Source: Mesodorylaimus sp. YZB2_4 (Eukaryota > Nematoda > Enoplea > Dorylaimida > Dorylaimidae). Taken from it: a stretch of 64,000 nt of DNA. The translations under genes and the position numbers were made by a program. This document shows positions 51,990 to 61,999 of the stretch, in pieces (position 1 is the first letter of the stretch; each line of letters opens with the position of its first letter). Location: positions 277,096-341,095 of the forward strand of contig JASANH010000651.1 of NCBI GenBank assembly GCA_030248295.1, given 5' to 3'. Below the pieces are notes generated by a model. It searched no databases. It was not told the origin of the DNA and saw nothing but the letters and a program-made list of their open reading frames with translations.

Positions 51990-52085
51990 GGCCGGTAAAT
52001 CATTTCGTGTAAAATGTGTTTCTTTACCCTCGAGTGCGCATAAGCGTTTGGTGATGTGGTAAAACATGAACATGAACATGAACAC
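51990..52085 (+). repeat. SINE 3' part with ATGAAC tail
   Basis: GTAAATCATTTCGTGTAAAATG and GTTTCTTTACCCTCGAGTGCGC lead to AAGCGTTTGGTGATGTGGTA and a tail of ATGAAC repeats. The body matches the copies at 36955-37120 and 60235-60330. The tRNA head is degraded. Confidence 0.7.
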
Positions 52086-52924
52086 ACGAACCTCCAGGGA
52101 ACATCGGACGAGATGGTGCTATTGTGGCACTGACGACAGGATTTTTAGGAAAAGCTACGTGTACTTGAAGAAGCAGCGAACTTGAGCCGTCGTCACTCAA
52201 TAATTATAGCTTGGCATGATAAGCCGCTAAAAGGATGCCCTTTGTTTCGCAAGGCGTGAAAATATAGGGGCTATTTAAATATGATCTTACCCATCGTACC
52301 TGTTAGCACCGCACGGCAGGAAGCTTCTTCCAAGCGAAAGGAATCCTATTATAAAACTTCCTGTACGGGTATATGCCAATTTTACCCGTCAGCTATCCTC
52401 TCTAGATATAGCGCTGACCTTTCCGGATTTGCGTCATCTGAATTCAATACTAACTGTTTTTACCTTTACTGTAGGCGACTCCCTGACAAAAATTGGTGGC
52501 CTTGGTTTTGGGGCCTTGCCCCACTGACTTGGAACTCTGGAAGGGGAAATTCAAACAGAGACATGCCATCGAGGAATTGAAGGGAGCACTCAATTTCTTG
52601 CGTCGAAAAAGTTTTTTGAAATTCGACTGCACTCTGATCATGAGTGAGCGGGCGAAGGAAAGAGCCTTTAATGGACACAGTGAGATGAGAGAGTGCTTAT
52701 AGTCACGCAGTGCCCTTGCTTAACGGAATCTTTTATCCCATGTGCTCTTATCACTGTTGTAGCTAGAATATTGAGAAGTAAACAGTACAAAATCTCGCTT
52801 TTGTCGCGTCTTAAATACAGTAGCCAGTGAAAGTTTTTTACTTTGGCATCACGGTATGCAATATCCACCAGATACCCACCAAATATCGTTCTCAGACTGT
52901 TTTGACCGGTTTTTGTCAATGACT

Positions 52925-53005
52925 GTGTTTACTTTGTATGTTTCTTAACCCATGAGTGCGCCTCCGGCGTTTGGTTAAGAATAAAACATGATGTGATGAT
53001 GATGA
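52925..53005 (+). repeat. SINE 3' fragment with ATGATG tail
   Basis: GTTTCTTAACCCATGAGTGCGC, GCGTTTGGTTAAGAATAAAAC and a short ATGATG tail match the same SINE family. The 5' tRNA part is missing. Confidence 0.6.
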
Positions 53006-53224
53006 CACGCTTTAGTTTCTGATTATCCTTTCACAGTACTGTACCAATGCAATGTCTGATAGATTGCGGTTTAGTACTTGAATTGCATTGCATTAAAGAT
53101 ATAAATCAGTCTTACATTTTCTAAGTGATTTGTCTTTTAGGCTGATCGCGCCGTGAATTCCTTTGTGTCGTCCGTCGCCCGTAATAAGTCTAACCTCCGT
53201 TACTCTGCCGTAAAACATTCAGAA

Positions 53225-54256
53225 ATGGACCAAAACTTTACTTCTGGTCGAAACGACACTTGTGGTTATTCTCAGACATACTGGGCGTCATGCGAGTTTG
53301 TATCCCGACTAGCCTATACTCACACCCCCGGTTTGTGCTTCCTGTTAGGCATGGGTGGTCACATTCTTGCAATTATCGCATTTTGCTGTGATAAGAATCT
53401 TGATAAAGCCTACTTTTATCAGATTCTTACAGCTGCTACAAAGATTTGTGAAATTGTAGCCATCAATATGTTCATTCTATTGTTTTACCATGGCGCCGAT
53501 CAAGATTGGAGTGGACAAGGCGAGGGTAAGGGTCCAATATGGTTCGTATCGAATCATAGCCTGATGTGGTTTGCGGCAAGTGTGACACCCATGCTGGCCT
53601 CCGCATTTGTCAGCGTGCCCATTTTAGCATCTGCTGCCACGGCTTGTGATCGTGTGTTCGCTATGTATCAACCAATACCCTACAGAAACAAGCGTCATAA
53701 AATGCATGTTATGATCGCTGGGGCAGCTTGCTTTTTGATACCCTTAGCGTGCGATATGCGAGCAGCTTTCTTGTTCAATGTAGTCCCGCGTGAGAATGGC
53801 TCCTACAAAATAGAGTATGCACCGTTCTCTGGTTCCGACACTGCTGGATTTTTGGGTCATTTGGCATCTGTAACAAGATCTATTGGTCAACTGGTCCTGA
53901 TCGGGAGCGGTGTAATTATGGTGCACTCATTCAGAAAGAGGAACAAGAAAGTGCAACAAATGGTTATCTATGATCAGAAGAAGGAAGCTGAGCGCAAGTC
54001 CAAGGAACGCACTTTATTCCTCCTGGCTCTCTTTCAGTCCGTGGCCACCATACTGCCAGGACTACTCATTACGGTTTGGCAACTCGGTGTCTTCTTTTCA
54101 ACAGAGTTCGCACCTTGTGTGGGTCCAATGCTAAGTCCGTTGACAGACCTCATCCTGCAGGTGATCAATGCCGTCGATTTCTATTTTATGGTACTCGCGA
54201 ACAAGCATTCTCGCAGACTTGTGGCCGTATCTTTGAAGTGTTCTTCGCATGTTTGA
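53225..54256 (+). CDS. Rhodopsin-like GPCR, intact single-exon coding region
   Basis: The first ATG in the open frame is at 53225 (MDQNFTSGRND), giving 343 residues. The frame is open from an acceptor-like TCTTTTAG at 53140, which may be a trans-splice or 5' UTR intron site. The N-terminus has sequons NFT and NDT. TM1 is LCFLLGMGGHILAIIAFC, TM2 contains YQILTAATKICEIVAINM, and TM3 ends in ACDRVFAMYQPIPY, a clear DRY-box variant. TM4 is MIAGAACFLIPLAC. A basic third loop (KKEAERKSKERTL) precedes TM6. TM7 ends NAVDFYFMVLANKHSRRL, a variant of NPxxY plus helix 8. This resembles nematode peptide-receptor-like orphans; the ligand is unknown. Its last 45 bases lie inside the large palindrome, so a second copy of at least the 3' end begins at the right window edge. 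Confidence 0.87.
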   Translation: MDQNFTSGRNDTCGYSQTYWASCEFVSRLAYTHTPGLCFLLGMGGHILAIIAFCCDKNLDKAYFYQILTAATKICEIVAINMFILLFYHGADQDWSGQGEGKGPIWFVSNHSLMWFAASVTPMLASAFVSVPILASAATACDRVFAMYQPIPYRNKRHKMHVMIAGAACFLIPLACDMRAAFLFNVVPRENGSYKIEYAPFSGSDTAGFLGHLASVTRSIGQLVLIGSGVIMVHSFRKRNKKVQQMVIYDQKKEAERKSKERTLFLLALFQSVATILPGLLITVWQLGVFFSTEFAPCVGPMLSPLTDLILQVINAVDFYFMVLANKHSRRLVAVSLKCSSHV

Positions 54257-54307
54257 CTAATTTCACATCACTTACTGTAGGCGTGTCCTGGCGTGTGAGG
54301 ATATAAT

Positions 54308-54490
54308 ATGACAAATACAGCCCTTATTTGGTGTTGTGTGCTATCAGTTTTAACCGTCGTGTATTTGCATTTTATTCACGTGACTTTCGACGGTTTAAGA
54401 TGCGATGCCCATCCTTATGACCCTTTGTTGGATTCGAATCTCTCACAACTACGTGCGATTAAAAAAAGGTTAAAAACTGTTTGGATTTGA
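54308..54490 (+). CDS. Small ORF with hydrophobic N-terminus, uncertain
   Basis: Sixty codons, starting MTNTALIWCCVLSVLTVVYL, which resembles a signal peptide or anchor, then a polar tail. The inverted copy near 63710-63890 has an extra A after ATGACA and other indels that break and later restore the frame, giving DPLFGFDLFTNYVRLKK where this copy reads DPLLDSNLSQLRAIKK. Either arm could be the faithful one. It may be an exon, not a whole gene. Confidence 0.3.
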   Translation: MTNTALIWCCVLSVLTVVYLHFIHVTFDGLRCDAHPYDPLLDSNLSQLRAIKKRLKTVWI

Positions 54491-56203
54491 GCGATACGTT
54501 CATATTTTTCCTTGTACCAGAAAGGGTGTAGGAATTCGTGTCCTGACCAAAAATGAACATTTTTCTTGGGAGGTCTGAGGAAATCTAGCACATCCAGGAT
54601 TGGACGGTGTGAACTTTAACAAAACTTTGTTGTCTTTTGAAATTGCACTCAATGTTTAACCATAGAAACAGCAATCGGAGTCGCCCCTACTCTACCCATA
54701 GCGGCTGCTGACCTTAGCATTGGATTGGCAATGTTCGCTCGTGCTGTTTTCTGCGGAACTCATACTGAAGAAAGGCTCTGTAAATATGGCTCAAATGGCG
54801 TGCACCACATACCGTAGGTGGGAGCGAAATAGCTGTTCGTGGCATAAATTCCACACATCGATCGATTCGCCTCGATTTCATAATCATTATCACCAGTGCG
54901 TGTTGCGAGTGAGCGAATGTTGAACAAGACCACGTTCGCCAACCCAAGCGAAAGAACATTTGCTTTTTGCTACTTATTCCGACACCACGCACTGATAAGC
55001 GTACTAGACGGCATGGGGGACTAGAAACATGCACGGTAGTATACTAGTTACATTTGAAGTTATGTTAACGGCACGAAGGGTGACGCGAGTTCAAACAGTT
55101 ATCAACCAAACCCACACCCATGCACATTAACAGCAAACCCAACCCAAAAAGCCACTGGGTCTGGGCGGGTTCGGGTTGGGGTCTGGGTTTGGGACCCAAT
55201 GCAGGACCGGGTATTTAATGAACCCAGAGTGACCACTCCACGTTGAAATAACTGAACTCAAAAGCATCTCGTCTATGAGATTCTCTTCTATGAGATCTTC
55301 AGCACTGCTGGCAATATCAGCTATGTGGTTTCGTTCCCCTAGCACTTTATCTGACATGTTATAAACGACTGCGGTGCGGATGTATTGTACCACAGCACTT
55401 GCACTGAAATATATACCCATCCGATGCTTTAACACAACCCAAGCTCTTTTAGTCGCGCTAACAAAGCAAATAACGAATCATACAAAAGCGAACTACGCAG
55501 AAGGTCACTAAACTACAATATAACCCTCTATTTGTACGCTCATTCCAGCGAGTGGCTGTCATCCTTCGCTGCTCATACGGTCCACCTGCAAAGAACTACA
55601 GCCGTAGATAGCGACTGAGAAAAACTGATCAGCCGCAATGGTAAGAAGACTGGTTTTTCCTTCCTCAAATCTACAAAGGCATCTTCTCCGAATCAAGCTC
55701 CCATATGTGTCTCTGCTGCTCTTTGCTATTGCATGGGGTTGGGTGATAGAAACTTTTCGGCGTCTTCTTGTTTCCGCTTAGAGACTAAAACTTGCCCTTT
55801 AAAAGCCACTATTTTTCGAAAATGTTGTATCCGTTTAACTCTGGAATAACGTCGATTGGTCGTCGACATAGCCAGCGGTTTCATCTGCCCTTAATTGCCT
55901 ATTTATGGAATGGATCTCCTCAGGGACAGTGCAATGCGAAGCCTTTTTTCATCTAGGTTTTACAAAGGCGGGTTAGGAATCCTCACGCGTATGGCGGACC
56001 ATGCTGCTGAAATATATATTATGTCTAGTGGTCACGATCAGAAAAACGCTCACATGTTGTTAGAATACTTACATAAATGGTCTTTGCAATCAAGGGAAGT
56101 TCTACCAAATACAATCAACCATACACTACATCAATTCTTACATTCCTAGTCACAAACCAGACACAGTTTCTCTTTCGAATCTCCTCGAGGCTCTTATCTC
56201 GGA
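54491..56203. other. Palindrome arm without a clear gene
   Basis: Open frames here (for example 55127-55435 minus, ending in PNPDPNPNPPRPSGF) are duplicated in the other arm but show no family motif. The Pro/Asn repeat comes from a GGGTTTGGG-type tract at about 55140-55210. I do not claim them as genes. Confidence 0.4.
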
Positions 56204-57145
56204 TCAGACGTCTGCGTGCACGCTCGAACCTCCTCGTCCAGAATGCTTTCCATCCCGAGACTGCACAGAAGCTGATCGATCGCCCGATTTAGAAAGAGAT
56301 GCAGACACAGATTTTTTCATTGGACTCGGGCCACTATGCTTCTTGGCACTCAAGGACGACGATATTTGCGAATCTTGTTTCTTCATCGGCGCACTCTGCT
56401 TTTTGATCAGACTCGAATCCGATTTTGCTTTTAATGACAAATCTTTTTTCTCGACGGACGTAATCGGCGTTTGTTGTTTCTTGGTAATTTTCGAATCCGA
56501 TTTAGGTTGAATTCCAGAATTTTGCACAGGCAAATTCTTCGATGATGGCTTTTGGATCGGATTTGCATCAGATTTTGGCGAAGGTAGCGGACCTTGCTTT
56601 TGTGTTGGTGGGTTTAACAGCTTCTTTTTTATGGGAGTCGTTTCGGATTTCTTTTGCCTCGGAGACGTCCCGGGCGGCGACTCGTATTTTTTAGTGGGAA
56701 GTTCAAGTTTTTTCGCCGGTTGACTATATTTTGTCTGTCCACTAGTGTCGGTTTTGTCTTCCTTTTCAGCTCGAGCGGCTTCTAAATCAGCTATCTTGTT
56801 GTCGATGCGGCGATACAGCACGTAGAGCATCGCAATCGCAAACACGCCGATCACAAATAGCATGACGGCGATGGCCCATAAAGGAACAGCTCTTTTTTTC
56901 TTCTTTTTACTGGCCTTTTTCGCCGAAACAGGTTTTGATCGACGTAATCGATACTTGATGATGTCATTCATGTACTCGCGATGGCTATCACTGACATTGG
57001 GCACGTTTTCGATAATATTCATTTCCATACCGATCTTCAACTGATTCGTCGGATCATCCGCACCAACCTTCAGCCAATTCGAAGTCAATAAGGCAACCAC
57101 TAAGGACACAAAAATCAATGACGTGACTCCATATCGATCGCACAT
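56204..57145 (-). CDS. Single-pass membrane protein with Lys/Ser/Pro-rich repetitive tail (left copy, intact)
   Basis: The ATG at 57145 opens a 313-residue frame. A signal peptide (about 1-30, SLIFVSLVVALLTSNWL) is followed by a short ectodomain of about 50 residues. A strongly basic patch (SKKKKKRA) and one transmembrane segment (PLWAIAVMLFVIGVFAIAML) come next. The last 190 residues are low-complexity Lys/Ser/Pro/Gln repeats (KSDSSLIKKQ, KKSETTPIKKK, KKHSGPSPMKK). Type I topology with a basic tail inside is likely. No family is recognised. A TATA box lies about 85 bases upstream. The upstream frame from 57358 is open but begins in untranscribed promoter sequence, so I use 57145. A frameshifted copy lies in the other arm at 61058-61998. 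Confidence 0.78.
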   Translation of the reverse strand: MCDRYGVTSLIFVSLVVALLTSNWLKVGADDPTNQLKIGMEMNIIENVPNVSDSHREYMNDIIKYRLRRSKPVSAKKASKKKKKRAVPLWAIAVMLFVIGVFAIAMLYVLYRRIDNKIADLEAARAEKEDKTDTSGQTKYSQPAKKLELPTKKYESPPGTSPRQKKSETTPIKKKLLNPPTQKQGPLPSPKSDANPIQKPSSKNLPVQNSGIQPKSDSKITKKQQTPITSVEKKDLSLKAKSDSSLIKKQSAPMKKQDSQISSSLSAKKHSGPSPMKKSVSASLSKSGDRSASVQSRDGKHSGRGGSSVHADV

Positions 57146-57225
57146 CTTGGACGAGTTGGATACAATACGCCTTGCAGCTTGACTACTACTGTAGAGGGCC
57201 CAACATAAAAAAAACGATGGTGACA

Positions 57226-57235
57226 GATTTATAAG
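57226..57235 (-). promoter_or_regulatory. TATA box of the left-arm membrane-protein gene
   Basis: CTTATAAATC on the minus strand lies about 85 bases upstream of the ATG at 57145. The same element is present in the right arm at about 60968-60977. Confidence 0.55.
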
Positions 57236-57884
57236 CCTGCTGCTACTTCGGAAGCACCGCCCGTCTATGTATATCGCAGTACGATGAGTTCCAGTGCCAT
57301 TGTAAACTACATGAAAGAAAGAACGGTTCGGGGAAACTCCCGACCACCCCACCCCCACCTTCGATCGCCTACCACATCTCGGCTCTGCTTTCCACGTGCG
57401 TCATAACTTTAGGAGCTGCTGTAAAGAGAATAGAAAGCGGAAACGCACTCTCATTTTTTCACAGCAAAGGGTGGATATGCAACAGACTGTGGATAAAGTA
57501 CTGTACTGGAGTCATGGTTGCATGTAAGTCGTCACCTGGTGAGAGGAATTTGCTCTAACAAGTGAGCGCCTAACGCGGGACTGGAACGGCCATGGCACTA
57601 TGAGGGTGCCAGGGGCGTGGAATGTAACAAGAAAATTTGATCTATGGATCTATGTGATGAGGCTTCGCTAAATAACAATGTTGACATGAGTTCAATGCAT
57701 TATTGCCTTCAGTAGCAGCATGAATTTGCTGTGGCAGATCCTGAATCACAATCCATGAATTAATGTGATTCAGGCTCTCTGACTTTGCTGATCAAGCAAT
57801 GTTTCTGGTCGGGGAGCCATAGCCATATCATGATCATCATCACTGTCATCCTTAGCCGCTGATATATGCGCTTTTTAGAACTCG

Positions 57885-57985
57885 TGTTTGTTTTACCACA
57901 TCACTAAACGCTTATGCGCATTCGAGGATGAACGGACATATTGCACACGAAATGATTTACCTGGCCGCGATTGGAACTCCTGCTT
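57885..57985 (-). repeat. SINE 3' part in left palindrome arm
   Basis: On the minus strand GTAAATCATTTCGTGTGCAA and ATCCTCGAATGCGCATAAGC lead to TTTAGTGATGTGGTAAAACA, as in the copies at 51990-52085 and 60235-60330. It was present before the arms duplicated, since both arms carry it. Confidence 0.65.
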
Positions 57986-58615
57986 TCTGCAGATAAATTG
58001 ATCTTATTTAGGACGGTGTTGTCTATCCTAGTAGCGCATTCTAAATACGAAAATATACGGGTCAAACCACGCGAGTAGATAATCTGGATGGTGATCAGGC
58101 CAGCCAGGCACCGTGGCGGGTGCTTGTAACGCAGCGACTTGTGGGTCAAAATAGGTTTATAACCTGGTGGGGCTTCACCTTCCATGCGTTTGAGGTAGTT
58201 GGTCAGTAGTTAGTCCTACGGTGTCAGTTTGCATGCGGAAACTATCTAAATCGCTAATCAACGACGCGATACAATGGACCAAAGTCAATAGCAACATCAA
58301 ACAAGGGAAGACCGACATCAATGTAATGCGAATCGGTTCACCAGCACTAAATCAATGATGGGTCAAGGGCAGTTCAAAGTATCGGTGTGGATGCAAAAAT
58401 ATCAAAGAAAAGCTCGAAGGCGATGTATCGATAGGCAAAGATGGACGAAAGCTAAAAGTCGAACGATTATGATGACTGTAAGTTTAATTAATGGCATGGT
58501 GATGTAATGGTTAAGTAATAGTTAAGCTGAACCTAAAAGTTTGGGGTCCAGACGTAGGAAACATTTAAAGGGTTAAATTCCACCGCAGGGTTCCGCGGGA
58601 TAGGCATCCATATCC

Positions 58616-58925
58616 CTAGGTTAGGTTAGGCTAGGCTAAGCCAGCCCTAAGCCTAAGCCTAGCCTAGCCTAGCCTAAGCCTAGCCTAAGCCTAAGCCAAG
58701 CCTAAGCCTAGCCAAGCCTAAGCCTAAGCCTAAGCCTAAGCCTAACTAACTAAGCCTAACCTACAGCTAACAAGCCAAGCCTAAGCAACTAAGCCTAAGC
58801 CTAAGCCAAGCCTAGCAAGCCTAGCCTACCCCTAAGAAGCTACAGCGCCAGCCAGAGAGCACAGCAGACAGCACCAACTAAGCTAAGCCTAAGCTAAGCT
58901 AAGCTAAGCCTAAGCTAAGCTAAGC
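58616..58925 (-). repeat. Telomere-like array, GCCTAA on the plus strand
   Basis: About 310 bases of degenerate GCCTAA/CCTAAG units with GCCTA and AAGCC variants, the complement of the nematode telomere unit TTAGGC. A short TTAGGTTAGG block in the opposite sense marks its left edge at 58616-58635. The G-rich strand points left, away from the palindrome centre. Confidence 0.93.
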
Positions 58926-59067
58926 ACACACCACACCACACCAGCCACTCCCCCCCCCGGGGGTGAGAGAGAGGCTTATGTCAGTTAGTTTTTTTTTTTT
59001 TTTCTTGTGTAGTATAGTGTAATTTATCTATATTAATATACATAGTATGTTTTAGTATATTGCTGTG
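58926..59067. other. Centre of the palindrome (unique spacer)
   Basis: ACACC repeats, a CCCCCCCCCGGGGG hairpin, GAGAGAGAGG, a run of about seventeen T and an AT-rich stretch. This spacer is not itself inverted; it separates the two telomere-like arrays. Confidence 0.75.
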
Positions 59068-59611
59068 CTAGTTAGCTTAGTTAGGCTTGAGGCTTAGGTT
59101 TAGGCTCAGCTTAGGCTTAGGCTTAGGCTTAGGCTTAGGTACTTAGGCTTATGGCAGGCTTGGGTTAGGTTAGTTAGGTGGGTGGCTTAGGTTAGGCTTA
59201 GGCTTGGCTAGGCTAGGCTAGGCTAGGCTTAGGCTGGCTTAGGCTTAGGCTAGGCTTAGGTAGGCTAGTCTTACTGTAGCTTGGCTAGGGCTTAGGTTAG
59301 TGTGTAGGTTGGGTTAGGTTAGGCTTAGGTAGGCTTAGGCTGGCTTAGGCTTAGGCTTAGGCTAGGCTTAGGCTAGGCTAGCTTAGGCTTAGGCTTAGGT
59401 TAGGCTTAGGCTTAGGCTTAGGCTTAGGCTTAGGTGGGTTAGGCTCAGGCTAGGCTAGTAGGCTTAGGTGTGTAGGTTACCTGGTAGGTTTAGGCTTAGG
59501 CTAGCTAGCTTAGGCTGGGTTAGGCTTAGGCAGCTTAGCTTAGGTTCTAGGCTTAGGTTAGGCTTAGGCTTAGGCTTAGGCTTAGGCTAGGCTAGGCTTA
59601 GGCTTAGGCTT
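59068..59611 (+). repeat. Telomere-like array, TTAGGC on the plus strand
   Basis: About 540 bases of TTAGGC units mixed with TAGGC, TTAGG and GGCTAGGC variants. The units are clearly degenerate, unlike a fresh telomere. The G-rich strand points right, again away from the palindrome centre. It is longer than the left array by over 200 bases. Confidence 0.93.
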
Positions 59612-60234
59612 TGCTTCTTCACCACCGCGGACCCGCGGGTGAAATTTTAGCCTAATGGTCCTCTCTGGACCCCAATTTTAGGTCAGCTCATATTACGCCC
59701 AGAACACATGCAGACTCAGAAGCAGATATCGTCGCTTTAGCTTCCGTCCATCTTTGCCTTATACATCGCCTTCGAGCTTTTCTTTGATATTTTTGCATCC
59801 ACACCGATACTTTGAACTGCCCTTGACCCATCATTGATTTAATGCTGATGAACCGATCTCGCCATTGACATTGATGTCGGTCGATCTCCCTTGTTTGATG
59901 TTGCTATTGACTTGTGGTCCATTGTATCGCGTCGTTGATTCAGCGATTTCAGATAGTTTCCGCATGCAAACTGACACCGTAGGACTAACTAACTGACCAA
60001 CTAACCTCAAACGCATGGAAGGTGAAGCACCCACCAGGTTATAAACCTGGATTTGTCCGACCCACAAGTCGCTGCGTTACAAGCACCCGCCACGGTGCCT
60101 GGCTGGCCTGATCACCATCCAGATTATCTACTCGCGTGGTTTGACCCGTATATTTTCGTATTTAGAATGCGCTACTAGGATAGACAACACCGTCTAAATA
60201 AGATCAATTTATCTGCAGAAAGCAGGAGTTCAAT

Positions 60235-60330
60235 CGCGGCCAGGTAAATCATTTCGTGTGCAATATGTCCGTTCATCCTCGAATGCGCATAAGCGTTTAG
60301 TGGATGTGGTAAAACAAACACGAGTTCTAA
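60235..60330 (+). repeat. SINE 3' part in right palindrome arm
   Basis: Inverted counterpart of the copy at 57885-57985: GTAAATCATTTCGTGTGCAA, then ATCCTCGAATGCGCATAAGC and GTGGTAAAACAAACACG. Confidence 0.65.
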
Positions 60331-60967
60331 AAAGCGCATATATCAGCGGCTAAGGATGACAGTGATGATGATCATGATATGGCTATGGCTCCCCCACCAG
60401 AAACATTGCTTGATCAGCAAAGTCAGAGAGCCTGAATCACATTAATTCATGGATTGTGATTCAGGATCTGCCACAGCAAATTCATGCTGCTACTGAAGGC
60501 AATAATGCATTGAACTCATGTCAACATTGTTATTTAGCGAAGCCTCATCACGTAGATCCATAGAAAAAATTTTCTTGTTACATTCCACGCCCCTGGCACC
60601 CACATAGTGCCATGGCCGTTCCAGTCCCGCGTTAGGCGCTCACTTGTTAGAGCAAATTCCTCTCACCAGGTGACGACTTACATGCAACCATGACTCCAGT
60701 ACAGTACTTTATCCACAGTCTGTTGCATATCCACCCTTTGCTGTGAAAAAATGAGAGTGCGTTTCCGCTTTCTATTCTCTTTACAGCAGCTCCTAAAGTT
60801 ATGACGCACGTGGGAAAGCAGAGCGAGATGTGGTAGGCGATCGAAGGGGGGGTGGGGTGGTCGGGAGTTTCCCCGAACCGTTCTTTCTTTCATGTTGTTT
60901 ACAATGGCACTGGAACTCATCGTACTGCGATATACATAGACGGGCGGTGCTTCCGAAGTAGCAGCAG

Positions 60968-60977
60968 GCTTATAAAT
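60968..60977 (+). promoter_or_regulatory. TATA box of the right-arm membrane-protein copy
   Basis: CTTATAAATC lies about 85 bases upstream of the ATG at 61058, identical to the left-arm element. Confidence 0.5.
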
Positions 60978-61057
60978 CTGTCACCATCGTTTTTTTATGT
61001 TGGGCCCTCTACAGTAGTAGTCAAGCTGCAAGGCGTATTGTATCCAGCTCGTCCAAG

Positions 61058-61998
61058 ATGTGCGATCGATATGGAGTCACGTCATTGATTTTTGTGTCCT
61101 TAGTGGTTGCCTTATTGACTTCGAATTGGCTGAAGGTTGGTGCGGATGATCCGACGAATCAGTTGAAGATCGGTATGGAAATGAATATTATCGAAAACGT
61201 GCCCAATGTCAGTGATAGCCATCGCGAGTACATGAATGACATCATCAAGTATCGATTACGTCGATCAAAACCTGTTTCGGCGAAAAAGGCCAGTAAAAAG
61301 AAGAAAAAAAGAGCTGTTCCTTTATGGGCCATCGCCGTCATGCTATTTGTGATCGGCGTGTTTGCGATTGCGATGCTCTACGTGCTGTATCGCCGCATCG
61401 ACAACAAGATAGCTGATTTAGAAGCCGCTGAGCTGAAAAGGAAGACAAAACCGACACTAGTGGACAGACAAAATATAGTCAACCGGCGAAAAAACTTGAA
61501 CTTCCCACTAAAAAATACGAGTCGCCGCACGGGACGTCTCCGAGGCAAAAGAAATCCGAAACGACTCCCATAAAAAAGAAGCTGTTAAACCCACCAACAC
61601 AAAAGCAAGGTCCGCTACCTTCGCCAAAATCTGATGCAAATCCGATCCAAAAGCCATCATCGAAGAATTTGCCTGTGCAAAATTCTGGAATTCAACCTAA
61701 ATCGGATTCGAAAATTACCAAGAAACAACAAACGCCGATTACGTCCGTCGAGAAAAAAGATTTGTCATTAAAAGCAAAATCGGATTCGAGTCTGATCAAA
61801 AAGCAGAGTGCGCCGATGAAGAAACAAGATTCGCAAATATCGTCGTCCTTGAGTGCCAAGAAGCATAGTGGCCCGAGTCCAATGAAAAAATCTGTGTCTG
61901 CATCTCTTTCTAAATCGGGCGATCGATCAGCTTCTGTGCAGTCTCGGGATGGAAAGCATTCTGGACGAGGAGGTTCGAGCGTGCACGCAGACGTCTGA
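61058..61998 (+). pseudogene. Frameshifted copy of the Lys/Ser-rich membrane-protein gene
   Basis: The first ~125 codons from 61058 match the left-arm gene exactly in protein. After IADLEAA one base is missing (GCTCGAGC in the left arm reads GCTGAGC here, near 61428). The frame then reads a spurious basic tail that stops at 61573. The original frame resumes beyond and continues to the same final residues at 61998. Promoter, signal peptide and membrane segment are preserved. This may be a recent loss of function in one copy or a sequencing error; only reads can tell. Confidence 0.8.
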
Positions 61999-61999
61999 T

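Larger units (their letters stand above)
51581..53140. other. Intergenic with two SINE 3' ends
   Basis: Beyond the SINE pieces at 51990-52085 and 52925-53005 I see no gene. A degenerate GGTTGG/CCAAACCC tract lies at 51815-51890. Confidence 0.4.
54211..58610 (+). repeat. Left arm of a large palindrome
   Basis: The sequence from 54211 reappears in reverse complement down to the window end at 64000, so the arm is at least 4.4 kb. Paired positions sum to about 118202 across 54714-56204 without net indels and to about 118218 nearer the centre, placing the axis close to 59101-59109. Paired features include frames 55895-56149/62053-62307, 55127-55435/62767-63075, the membrane-protein genes and a SINE. 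Substitutions and small indels separate the arms. Confidence 0.93.

Noticed and set aside
58616-59611. Simple end-to-end telomere fusion
   Set aside because: A fusion would read TTAGGC toward the centre from the left and GCCTAA after it. The observed order is the reverse.
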